From: Neoechinorhynchus agilis
Taxonomy: Eukaryota > Acanthocephala
NCBI GenBank assembly: GCA_051530055.1
Contig: CM121341.1
Span: 4,898,001-4,962,000, forward strand
Length of the DNA stretch: 64,000 bases
Direction of reading: 5' to 3'
Part shown: in pieces, positions 30,045 through 41,709 of the stretch
Layout of the letters: every line of letters starts with the position of its first letter
Numbering within the stretch: the first letter of the stretch is position 1
Program-made: the position numbers and the translations under genes
The notes under the pieces: generated by a model
The model's input: only the letters and a program-made list of their open reading frames with translations
Told to the model about the DNA's origin: nothing
Databases searched by the model: none

Positions 30045-33000
30045 CATTGCGGCGACAGTAGATTTTTGGATCTACTGATGCCAGCTACCACAACAATTGG
30101 TGAGCCCGACGCTGTCGACGGTAGTTCGACAGTAGAAGCGAATAGCAACTTGAATACCGTTTCTCTGAAGCTCCCCCAGTTTTGGTCACAACAACCACGA
30201 ATCTGGTTCGTCCAAGCTGAGGCTCAATATTTCAACAGATCAAACAAAATATCACTACGTTATTGCTTCACTTGATCAAGAAACTGCTATAAGGATTATC
30301 GACATTCTGGAATCGTCGCCAAAGTCAGGAAAGTACGTCCGGCTCAAAGAGCGCTTGCTGGAAACGTATAGTTTGTCACAGAAAGGGCAAATCGAATCCT
30401 TCACACAAGGTCGCATGGAGACGAAAAGCCTTCAGCGTTAATGGATGAGATGCTGGAGTACCTCGAAAGCAACCTGTCATGTTTCTTATTCCGCGAAATA
30501 TTTCTTGAGCGCATGCCTGGGGAGATCCGATCTATTCTAGTTCATTCGAAAATAACCGAACCTCGTGAGCTTGCACGCGCTGCCGACAACATTTTGCAAT
30601 CACGGCAACCTTTAGGGTCCTCAATAAAAAAAAAAATTGCGACCAAGCAAATCCCAGTAACAGTATCAGATTTATGCTATTACCACCGTAAATTTGGAGA
30701 TAGAGCAAGGAAATGTAGATCACTTTGTAAGCGATCAGCGGATTTCAAATTGAAAGCCAACCCAAAAAACGAATTGACCGATCAATAGTAGAGGCAATGA
30801 TGATCGGTCCCTCTGTCAACCTAAACGAACGCCAAAGTGGACGACGGTTCCTAGTCGATACTGGTGCCGAAATCAGCGTCCTTCCAGCCACAACACTCGA
30901 TAAACAGACCAAACACCCTGGCAGAGCACTTACAGCTGCGAACGGTTCAACAATCCCAAGATTCGGCAACAAGCTACTGCAGTTGAATTTCGGTAAAACT
31001 CAGACGGAATGGATGTTCACTATTGCCGCGGTTAAACACCCTATCCTAGGCGCTGATTTCCTTCGACACTCAGGTTTACTGGTCGACTTAAGGAATAAGC
31101 AGTTGGTTAGTTCAGAAACTTTCGCAATGATACCATTAGCCTCCACTCGTGTATCGATCGAAGCCCTCAGTGTCGATTTCCTCGGATCGAAGAACGACGA
31201 ATTTAGTAAAATTCTCGCAGATTTCCCCGATATAACGAGACCTACCTTTTCGGACGTTTCGACCAAACATGCAGTGGAGCACATTATTGAGACACAAGGA
31301 CAACCACTCCATGCTAGACCGCGAGGCCTCCCATTCGATAAATTCGCTATTACTAAATCCGAATTCAAAAATATGGAGGATCTTGGAATCATTAGACGCT
31401 CAAATAGCCAGTGGTCGTCTCCGTTGCATCTCGTACCCAAATCAGGCCGTGGATGGCGTCCTTGTGGCGATTACCGCAGGCTAAAGATATCCGATTCCTC
31501 GAGTACAAGATTTTTCAGCTAAACTCGCTGGAACAACGATTTTCTCGAAAACAGACCTTGTCCGAGGGTACCATCAAATTCGGGTGGCGGAACTGGACAT
31601 ACCAAAAACTGCGATTTTTACGCCTTTTAGCCTTTCTGAATTTCTTCGTATGCCTTTCGGGTTGAAAAATGCTGCATAAACATTCCAGCGGTTAATGGTA
31701 ACAGTTTTTCAGGTATGGATTTTACTTTCGTCTACTTAGATGATATACTGATCGCGAGTTCAAATCGATCCGAGCACAGGAAACACCTACGAACATTGTT
31801 CGATCGACTCTCAGAGTACGGCCTCGTTTTGAACCCAGATAAGTGTGAGTTCGGGGTAGAACAGATCGATTTCCTAGAACACCGGGTGAGTGGACGAGGT
31901 GCAGTACAATTGCCAGATAAAGTTAGCGCGATTCGCAGTTTCCCTCCTCCAACATCCACCAAAGCTTTGCAAGGATTTGTTGGTATGGTAAATTATTATC
32001 ATCATTTCATCCCTTCGGCAGTTTCTTCGGATGCGTCCGGTCTACCAAGCGCTTTCTGGTAAAACAAATCTACGAAGTTTTTCTTGGACAGTTGAAATGG
32101 CTTCAGCATTCGAAAAAACTAAAGCCGCTCTAGCAAACGCAATATTCACTACTAAAAGAACTATGAAGCGAAAAATTGGTTATTGTAAAGAGGTAGTTTC
32201 GACATGATGATGGTCTCCGTTGGCGCCGGCGTTGTTATCACAGCTGTAAATCTAAGACGATTCGGTTGAAAGGTTTCTCTATGATAGTTCGCTAGTGCAG
32301 AATCCTTCTTAGAGAACTTTAGTTTCGTTAACCACCAAGTAAATATTCTCTCTTCCGATTCGAATCGATTATGAACCGATGAGCCCAATGATTTGCGTTT
32401 CATTAAGAAATTTTCGTTTTCTGGATTATCCGAAACACAATTCATTTGATTATGTCTGTCAGTGTAACTTACGTTCGTATTGAACTTTTTTAGCTGAAAA
32501 AACAATATTCCCCGATCCTTCCATTGCTTTGTGCAAATAAAGACTTTAGCAAACGCAACGATGCTTTGACATTCAGTGACCCACGCACCAATCTCTATCA
32601 GTACAGATGTATTCGAGTTTACTATTGGCGTTGTTCTACAGCAGAAAGTGTCCGATTCATGGCAGTTGCTGGCATTCTTCAACAAACAACTGCGTAAACC
32701 TGAACAACGGTACAGCACCTTCGATCGCGAGCTTCGGGCCATGTATCTCGCTGTCCGACATTTTCGATATTACGTCGAGGGCCGATCGTTTACGATTTAC
32801 ACTGATCATCGATCTTTAGTTTATGCGATGTCAAAAGTTTCGGATCCTTGGTCCGCCCGTCAACAACGACATTTGAATTATATATCTGAGTTCACGACCA
32901 ATATCGAACTCATTAGTGGACAAGAGAACCAAGTTGCCGATGCATTGTCCCGCGTTGATTATTTAGCCAGTATTTCCGAAGGAATATCGTTTGAAGCGAT

Positions 33001-34346
33001 GACAGAAGATCAAAAGTCTGATCAACACATCCATACATATCGTTCAGCGAATACCTCGCTACAGTTGAAATAAATTCCTTTCAATAGCACAGGACAAACT
33101 ATTTTGTGTGGCATTTCGACTGGCCGTTATAGACCGTTGGTACCATCATCTTGGACGAAACGAGTTTTCGAGGCTGTACACCAGCTACCCCACCCTGGAA
33201 TTAAAGCAACCCGAAAATTGGTTAAAACAAAATACGTTTGGCCTGGTTTAACAAAGGATGTTGGTGCCAGGGTTCAGTCATGCATCGGATGTCAAAAGGC
33301 TAAGGTTCAAAGACGCATACGAGCACGGCTTTCTCTTTTCGAACCTCCGCAACGTCGATTTGATCACATCCGTAAAGATTTAGTAGGTCCGCTACTGGGA
33401 TCACAAGGTTTCACTCATTTATTAACCGTGGTAGACCGATATACTCGATGGCCCGAGGCAATTTCTTTAAATAATACCAACGCCGTAACGTGTGCAAAAG
33501 CACTTATCAGCCAATGGATGGCTCGTTTTGGTATTCGTAACGACATCTCCTCCGATCGAGGACCACAGTTCATATCAGAGCTGTGGAGAGCAATCGCCGA
33601 ACATTTATGAATGAAGCTCCACCGCATAACCGCGTATCATCCTCAATCCAATGATATGGTAGAAAGATTCCACAGGCATCTGAAATCGGCTTTGAAAGCT
33701 CGTCTCTGCGGGAACAATTGGATCGACGAACTGCCTTGGATTTTGTTAGGAATTCGCACGGCGCCCAAAGCCGACCTTGATTCCTCGGCAGCAGAGCATG
33801 AATATGGAAGTGCCATCAACATACCTGCCGATTTTCTTAATTCCTCACTTAGCCGAGTCGATTCTCACACTGATCTACAACGGCGACGTAATAAAGTTAA
33901 ATCTCTTGCTCCCACGCTCGTTGTGAACCGTGTTAAATTGACGACGTTTGTACCAAATACTCTCAGAAGAGCACCGCTCGTTTTTGTCAGACGCGGTCAG
34001 CATGGGAATCCTACACAGGTGCCGAATACCGGACCTTACAAAGTACTTGATCGCAACGAAAAGTTTTTCATGATCGATCTCGGTGGAAAACCAGAGAACG
34101 TATCGATAGACCTCCTCAAACAAGCGTATATCGATCCAGCATCACCCGTCATTCTCGCTCAACTTACTAAACGAGGCAGACCTCGCAAAAAAACGGAAGA
34201 ACATTCTTGAGGGGGCTATGTAGTGACCATTAACGACGCCACAAGGTTCATGTTAACGTTTTCGGTGTTATGTTGAATAAAAACCAATTTCTGTGCGGCG
34301 AAAGTAGATTTTTCGATCTACTGATGCCAACTACAACAACACATTG
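30045..34346 (+). mobile_element. Degenerate Ty3/Gypsy LTR retrotransposon, right copy
   Basis: Same element and same damage as 2254-6555: LTR remnant 30048-30095, gag 30080-30788, pol 30797-34210 with the TGA at 33608-33610, nested insertion 32131-32558, 3' LTR 34220-34341, CATTG flanks. Sharing every lesion shows the duplication post-dates decay of the element. Confidence 0.9.
32131..32558. mobile_element. Nested ~404-bp insertion, right copy
   Basis: The same insert flanked by TAGCAAACGCAA at 32131-32142 and 32547-32558. Confidence 0.75.
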
Positions 34347-34993
34347 TTATTTGAATAAATCGCAAGTTTTTCATTTTTATCGCTTCACATTTCCATTCAA
34401 AGCACTGAGTAATCTCCAGTTTTCCTGGAAAAAATGTGCCTTCGACTGAATAGACCAGCGGCGATCGACGATCACCGATTCGCCCGTCTTTCATCTCCTT
34501 AGAAAAGCGATTCCTTTTAACTTACTGATAAACTTCGAGTTTCATCGCCATCTCTAATCGATATCGGGCATTTTCTTTTAATAAAAATCACATTCGTAAA
34601 GCGTTAAGAATTTGTATTAAGTACAAAAGAGAAAAATTATTAAGACGTTATTTAATGAAGTTTTAATAGAGTTCATGTTTTTCATTGTTCGTAAATGTCT
34701 TTTTTCTATGGAATGAAATTTTTCTGTGTTTAGAGAGTAGATTTTTTATTATTTATACTGGTTTTGTACTTTCACGATCATTGTAAGAATTTATACAAAT
34801 TTAACCCACGAGGATTAACTCTCAAAATTTTTTGAAAACTTCTTTGTTCGCAAAAGAAATAAATAGTCCATGGGTTTTTTTCCATTTTTGCCTTACTTTT
34901 CGCCTTTTTTCCTTTCATGATAGAAGTGTCGACAAAACAATTTATTAAAATGCGATGCTCTTAGTATTTGGTTTAAATAAGAGTCCGTATCCT

Positions 34994-35377
34994 TCAAAAA
35001 TCTTTACTCAAATGATTGTCGTCAAAATACGGACAAGGATTGTTCCGGAACAAAACGATCTCCTGCGGCATCGTCTTCTTCAATAAATGAGGCCACTTAT
35101 ATTTGACCAATTTATCAATTTGGTAGTAAGTTCGAAAGAGCAGGTAGTAGAACGGATAGCTTAACCGATCGATAGTTAATATTACTGGTCTCTGATTCAA
35201 ATCTACTGAGTAGACTGTGTGATTTCGACATTCTCGGGAAATTATATAGTCCACTGAAAAGCAAACTTCCACGAGTATTTGAATGCACTGTTTAAGAAAT
35301 AATCGTAAAGCATAGCCGCACAAATCAAAATTTTTAGACGTATCGGTCACACTTTCCACCACCACCGTAAAATCCAT
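34994..35377 (-). CDS. Hypothetical protein, 127 aa, right copy
   Basis: Same ORF as 7203-7586, ATG at 35377, AATAAA downstream on its strand. Function unknown; it may be a chance ORF. Confidence 0.35.
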   Translation of the reverse strand: MDFTVVVESVTDTSKNFDLCGYALRLFLKQCIQILVEVCFSVDYIISRECRNHTVYSVDLNQRPVILTIDRLSYPFYYLLFRTYYQIDKLVKYKWPHLLKKTMPQEIVLFRNNPCPYFDDNHLSKDF

Positions 35378-36132
35378 CTTAAACCTTCGATAAGTTCGAA
35401 TTGCGACTGTCTTATTTCCGTCTGTCTAGTTGAAATTATAAATGGCACAAATATTACAAGGGCATAAAACATATCGTTTTTTCTCTTTTACAATGCACTG
35501 GGATAGAACGCTCAGGTAATAGAAACGCATTTAGGACACGTTGACAGATTTTACTTTTATCTACTAAAATACTTTTGAGAAGCTTCACATTTCAATCCAA
35601 AGCTCTGAGCAATCTTAACCTTTCCCTTTAAAAAATTAACCTTCGATTGAATAGATAATCGGCTATCGATGATCACCAATCCGTCCGTCTGTGATCCCTC
35701 ATTGCTTCGTTTGTCAATCTTAGTTTGAGACGCCAAGCGAAACGCTCGACAATATAAGTACGTTTTGTTCCAGCATTCATCTTGGTTAAGCAAATTGAAA
35801 GTAATTTTGTTTCAGTCCACTGATGGTATAAACAGAAATATTCTAAAAGGTTTTACCTTCTGTATTCATAAGCATTAAAGCTCATAAAAATGGATCGTAA
35901 AATACTAATTGTTTCGAATTGATTCGAAAGTTGATTTTGTTTTCAAAATGAAATAAAGAATCAAATGCACGATACTAAAAAACCGCAAATTGGTGCAAAG
36001 CACCACAAAGAATTATCTTTTTAGTATAATAACGTTCTTTTATAAAATTGACGGAAATCTTAAAGAATTGAAGCCAAATTGCCACCTCCACCACCGACTG
36101 CACCGATGCCGCCTCGCGATCCCTGACTGAAC

Positions 36133-36633
36133 GTGTTTCTTCGAAGCTTGCGGACGGAGATGTTCGGGGGCTGTTCGGTTATTGTCATCCTCCGACAGTT
36201 TTGCAGAAGGAGACAACGCGACACTGTAAATACTCCAGCAGCGATCGAGAACAGTTTGACCAGAAGATTGCGGGTCAATGAAATCTACGAATGGATTCAG
36301 GAGAATATCCCATATTTCCAACGAAGAACAGATACCAAGTCATGGAAAGGATCAATCAGGAATACACTATCTTATTGTCGAAGATTCAGGAAAATTCCTG
36401 TTCGAGAAAGACCCAGGAAATCTTTTTGGACGATCAATGATAGCAGGACGAGTGGTCGACTGTGGCGACCAAAAGGACGACGGCAAATTGTCGAGGAATT
36501 AAGGATTCAGCGTCCTCATCTGAATGGAAATGTATCTCAAGTAGTTCAACCGAACAATTCAAGAATCTACGAACAGGAGAACATAGCGGTTTCCGATCAA
36601 GTGATGGCAAACGGCCACCGAGAATCAGAGTGA
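36133..36633 (+). CDS. Forkhead-like protein, form B, right copy of B1
   Basis: Same as 8342-8842: forkhead helices 2-3 and wing present, helix 1 replaced by an unrelated N-terminus, possible acceptor CTCCAGCAG at the switch. It is followed 15 bases later by the LINE. Confidence 0.5.
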   Translation: MFLRSLRTEMFGGCSVIVILRQFCRRRQRDTVNTPAAIENSLTRRLRVNEIYEWIQENIPYFQRRTDTKSWKGSIRNTLSYCRRFRKIPVRERPRKSFWTINDSRTSGRLWRPKGRRQIVEELRIQRPHLNGNVSQVVQPNNSRIYEQENIAVSDQVMANGHRESE

Positions 36634-36647
36634 GTTTCCGTTGATCA

Positions 36648-38548
36648 CAGAGAAAACCGGGCAGGAACTTCGCCCAGTCCAACTGGGCTGCTGCACATCC
36701 TGCGGGGCAGAAGCTATTGTCCACTCGCTCCGAAACTTTGCTACGAGAAGCTCAGAGCCGTGCGTGATTTTTAAGTGCGATTTTCGGAACGCCTTTAACT
36801 CTCTCAATAGAGAAATCATGTTTTGCGCTATTAGGGATCACGCACCATAAGCCTTCCAGTATTTTCTCAATGCCTACAAACCGGGACTCCTTTGCTTTTC
36901 GAAAACCACCTGATGAATACCAACAAGTATCAAAATAATATCGCGTGATCAAATACTCCTCGCTCGATGGGCATCAATATATTTTCATCCCGATCGCGGT
37001 GCTCGCTCGATGGGCATCAAGATCCATCATCCACGTCCGAAAGAGGAGTGCAGCAAGGATATCCGCTCGGTCCAATCACATTCTCCCTAACAGTAAATCC
37101 AATAGCGCATTCTCTCCATTTCAGCTTCAACGCTTGGTACTTGGTTGACGCTACGATCGAAGGTGAACCCTCCTTTGAACTGCGCGATTTGGAGACGCTG
37201 ATTAGCGAGACCTCGAGAATGGGCATTGAGCTCAATGCTGGAAAGCTTGAGCTGCTAGTATTAAATATCGAAGACGCCGCCAAAGTCAAGGAGCTAATGG
37301 ATGGGTTCGAGGCCGTAGCTCCAGGCCTGAAACTCGTGACTCCAGAGCAACTCAGCCTCCTTGGTAGTTGCGTCTTTGATTCAAATGTAAAAGCTGAGAT
37401 CGGTCATATCATACCGAAACTTTCGTTGCTGTGCGATAGGATGAGCGCTCGCTCGGCTCACGAAGCGTTATTTCTGCTAACGAACGCATTCTTTATCCCG
37501 AAATTGTTATATAAGGTCCGCACAGCAACATTCTTCAAACATAAGGAAGGATTGGCTAAGCACGACAACAAGGTGAGGGCTTGCCTCGAGCTAATTTTAA
37601 ATGTCCAGCTCTCAGATGAGACATGGCGACAAGCTTCATTGCCTGTGTCATCTGGGGGATTGGACATTCGGGTGCTAGTAGAACTTGCCAGCCTTTCTTG
37701 GATCGTATGAGGGGAATCAGCCGATAGCGAAAATAATTCTGAGGGGAAAGTTTTGTCTTGACCAAGACTTTGTGGTGGCAGTTGAAGAATGGTGCCAGAA
37801 GACAGGCGCTAACCATACTCCCGTGAATGGCCTCAGACACTCGATCTGGGACAGACCTCTCGTCGCGAGAGCTCACAGCTCTCTACTTTCCGGTTCTCGC
37901 GATGGGGTAGTTTCGACACGAGAATCGGGAGGCGAGGTTGGAGACTGTTCCTGTGGCATCCGTGGGAACTCTTCTCATTGATGAGGTAACGAGGATCGCA
38001 GTGTCCTTAAGGCTTGGTCTTTGGTTGATGCTTTCGGGCGGCACGGTCTCGTTTGCCGAAAGTCAGGAGGAAGGTTCTCACGCCATTCTGAAATCAACAG
38101 CGTAATTTCTCGGGCGTTGAGAACGGCGAACTTCCCCAACATCTTGGAACCCGCAAATCTTTGTCGACCTGGCGGAATTTTTGTCTTTCCGTGACTGGAG
38201 GGCAAATGCCTCCTCTGGGACGCCAGGTCCCTTGCCGTAAGCAACATTCCCTACTCTCTCGAAATCGCTGGAGGTGCAGCGGAAGGGAGGAAGGTACGAA
38301 AATATAGTTATTTAGCAAGGACCAACTATTTTGTCGTCTTCGGAGTAAAGTATGGAGCGCTTGGCAGCTCGGCACTCACTCTGTTCCAAGATCTCTTCAA
38401 AAAATTGATAGAAACGACCGGCGACGCACGAGCAAGTTTATTCATGCGACAAAATATCTCGCTCGCAGTACAACGAGGCAATGCTGCCAGCGTAGCCGAG
38501 GAAGGAGAGAAGCTAGATTTTGCGGACGGTGGTGATTGTACGTTTTGT
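36648..38548 (+). mobile_element. Degenerate non-LTR retrotransposon (LINE), right copy
   Basis: Duplicate of 8857-10757 with the same frameshifts. The longest open piece is 36967-37710 (RT catalytic blocks plus thumb). Confidence 0.85.
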
Positions 38549-38873
38549 ACTTTTAATTGCGTAGAATAAAAGTTTGATAACTAAAAAATATATGGAATAT
38601 TCATAGAGAATTTTGTGATCAACAAACATTTATTAAAAATGATGACTATAAATATTATACTTTTGTTTGATTATAAAATTAATTCATAAGAGTAATTTTC
38701 AAATTAGTACACAATTATAACCTGTTTACAATTTCGGTTAATTTCTTCAACAAATGTTAAAAATATTACTACACAATCTTTGAATATTTACATCGGTTTG
38801 CTAGTTTCTCGAACTCACTTAAAGCTGTCGCAGTCAACGATAAAATGAGTAGTAGAACAATCGAACAGAAAAA

Positions 38874-40358
38874 ATGATAAGTAAAATAACGTACAATGAA
38901 GCAGCGTTTGGAACTGCTTCAATGGGTGAACTGCTAGCTACTTTGAGGATTAATGTGATTAATGATTACGAATTCAAAGATGCAAGGATTGTTGCGAAAC
39001 TCCTTAAAGAGATGATTAAACGCGACATTTCTGAGTGTGATGTGAGTGTGTTCAAGATGCTGCAGTACTTAAAAGTCTTGGTTGGTAATACGGAAAATAA
39101 CACAATCCGACGATTACTTCGAGAACTGGTGGAGAAACTCCAAGATGAAAAGGATGGGGTAAAGAGTACTACTAAGTGGATAATCGGTGCAGACAAGCCA
39201 GGGGGCGTGTCGATCAAAACAAGGGCACAGGTGGACGCTGAACGAAAATTGAAAGCGGCTCTAGAAGTTCCGCTTCCTGATGAGGGCGGAGCTTCAAAAT
39301 CTAAGAAACGAGCTACAGCTCCTGCGCCAAAACAATATAAAATCGATGAATCAATCAGACAAGCACTCAGGTGTCCGATTCCTTCCAATAAGGAATCTAC
39401 AGTGTTCTGTTGTACCAGATCCACAAATGAATTTCCAGTCAACTTTCAACGTAATGCTGTCGAGCAAAAACCAATTCCTGTTAATCACAATATGCGAACC
39501 ATACAGCCCGCTTCGATGGTACCGAACTCTGGATTCGTTCGACCAAATGAGCCGATCAATTCAATGAAGCGATCGAACTACGAAAATGCTGCACGATGTG
39601 GGACTTTGATGGCGAAACGTCCACATATTGAAGCTGGTACCGCATCAAGAATACCGAACATCGAGGTCATTGGTAATCCCAGAAATGGGTCCGACAGCCA
39701 TTATAGAAGACAATTCGCTCCCAATATTCAATATCCAGTAGCTCAGACCACTCCTGCATTCACATCGGTAATGGCTGATAGCCAATTCGTTGAACCGGTA
39801 CGAATACCAAATCCATCAGGACCGATTTTGACGCGATATCCACCAAGTACGCATGAGCCTGATCGCCAATTACGATCTCCTCCACCCGATCGCCATTATC
39901 CCAATTCAAAGATCATCGAATCCTCTACGACCTCGACCATTACGAAGAGACCAATAACTGCCGAACTTAGTGGAAATCTAGATACTGATCAGCACCTTGA
40001 ACAATCTCTTGCCAAGAATAATCAAGATCCACCAGATCCAGTGACTTTGACTACAGAGCAACTTCAAAGCGATCCAGCTAAATTAGCCCAAACGTTGAGA
40101 AAAATTGCTAGATACCTTTTAGGACGAGAGATTTTCAACAAGAACTCGTATCGATTCCCTCCATATCGGTGGTCTCGTGGTAACGTTCCGGCCACAGTTC
40201 CCACAAACCAATCAGATTTAAGAGCTACGATATCCAATCAAACATCGCAACTAAATACTGACTCAAGTGTCCAGGAAACAACACAAGAAAAGAAGCGTCC
40301 ACTACCAAGCGACGATCGTCCTTCTAAAATAGCAAAGCGCGAACCACAGAGTGATTAA
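38874..40358 (+). CDS. Probable nuclear protein of unknown family, 494 aa, right copy
   Basis: Predicted protein identical to that at 11083-12567: helical N-terminus, disordered Pro/Asn/Ser-rich centre, second short helix, and C-terminal basic clusters. The overlapping 10-codon uORF is at 38845-38877. It is the only long single-exon host-like gene in the duplicated block, and its frame is unbroken in both copies. Confidence 0.75.
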   Translation: MISKITYNEAAFGTASMGELLATLRINVINDYEFKDARIVAKLLKEMIKRDISECDVSVFKMLQYLKVLVGNTENNTIRRLLRELVEKLQDEKDGVKSTTKWIIGADKPGGVSIKTRAQVDAERKLKAALEVPLPDEGGASKSKKRATAPAPKQYKIDESIRQALRCPIPSNKESTVFCCTRSTNEFPVNFQRNAVEQKPIPVNHNMRTIQPASMVPNSGFVRPNEPINSMKRSNYENAARCGTLMAKRPHIEAGTASRIPNIEVIGNPRNGSDSHYRRQFAPNIQYPVAQTTPAFTSVMADSQFVEPVRIPNPSGPILTRYPPSTHEPDRQLRSPPPDRHYPNSKIIESSTTSTITKRPITAELSGNLDTDQHLEQSLAKNNQDPPDPVTLTTEQLQSDPAKLAQTLRKIARYLLGREIFNKNSYRFPPYRWSRGNVPATVPTNQSDLRATISNQTSQLNTDSSVQETTQEKKRPLPSDDRPSKIAKREPQSD

Positions 40359-41111
40359 TAGCCTTTCCGAGATGATTGACAACTGAATCAAAATTGAATA
40401 AGTTTTCCGTCCAAGCTGATTCATTACGTGGGAATAATCCGTTGATAAGCACCATTACACTTGACGAAAAACTTAAAACTAGGTGCGACATTTGCCCATT
40501 CAGCAATATATGAAAAATAAAAAGTTTTTGTGTTAATGCAAATTTTTGTGAAAGTACTTTTGCGATCTTAGTATATCAAAAAGTTCAGCGAATAATTTTT
40601 TCCAAACAAAAAGAATATTGTAAGCCAATAGCTGTTTCGAATTTAAATTTTAAGATCATCTCAAGGTCCAACTGGTATATTGTTGATTTAGAAATAAAAA
40701 TGTATACTATTACCACCGTTCATTCCATTTCAACTGCGTAGCTGTAATTATATTGTATTTTTATAAACATTTTACGTTAAACAACTGAGAATATGAATTT
40801 ACGTTAACAAATTGAGTATATAAGAACGTTTGAATTCGTGAAAAGAAGTTTGAGTAATTGGCAAAGACAAAATCGGATCAATAATTCGACCTTCCAAAAA
40901 TTAAATCTTTTTTTGATTTTCGGACAGCCGACGCCAGGACAAAAATATTAATTTCTAACAAAATTAAGTCCTATAGATTCTTACTTGAGTAAAAAAGGTA
41001 CAAAGATTTCAATATAAATATCACGATTCAACAATCCACTAGATCCAATGTGTAGTTCGTAATATTTTAAATCAGACTAAAATTTAAAATCATTGAATTT
41101 TTTGAACAAAA

Positions 41112-41573
41112 TCACAGATCATTTTCCGGGACGATATGGACTTCGTAATCCGCATAATGTAGTGGTGGTCGTAGAAATCGTTGTTCCAACGGAACATCAA
41201 TCTGCTTGGCTATCGATTTGGAATATATCTCGCTTTCTAATTCATTGTCGAAATCAAATGGTTCCTTATATAGTCTCTTTTGAGGCCTCGAGTGAATACG
41301 ACAATCGTACGTTTGTTTATTCCTCGTATAATCAAGTTCACTGAATGGAATATAATCCGATTGGTAATAAATCCATGCAATCGAACGATATTTTAATATA
41401 TTATCAACGGAATGGTTATTTGGAGTAGGTTTAAACATGAGACCATCTTCGTCTTCAATGAAGCAATTTAAAAAATTTATACAAGACATTTTAAGAAAAA
41501 CGATCAACGATGCTAAAGTTAACATTCGCCGTCCTAACTGTGTTCTTGAATGCATCGATGGGGTCGTCACCAT
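41112..41573 (-). CDS. Hypothetical membrane-anchored protein, 153 aa, right copy
   Basis: Same as 13321-13782; ATG at 41573. N-terminal hydrophobic anchor, hydrophilic Tyr/Asp-rich body ending HIVPENDL. It sits about 140 bases beyond the dynein stop codon on the same strand. Confidence 0.5.
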   Translation of the reverse strand: MVTTPSMHSRTQLGRRMLTLASLIVFLKMSCINFLNCFIEDEDGLMFKPTPNNHSVDNILKYRSIAWIYYQSDYIPFSELDYTRNKQTYDCRIHSRPQKRLYKEPFDFDNELESEIYSKSIAKQIDVPLEQRFLRPPLHYADYEVHIVPENDL

Positions 41574-41709
41574 GACGATTTTGATCCGAATTGACAATTT
41601 ACTAATGAAATTTTAGAAATATCCTTTAAGCCCGATGACTCTCTGATTTTCTCAAACACTGAGATTAGGAGCAGATCGTTCAACCGAAAACTAAAAATTA
41701 ACAAATATT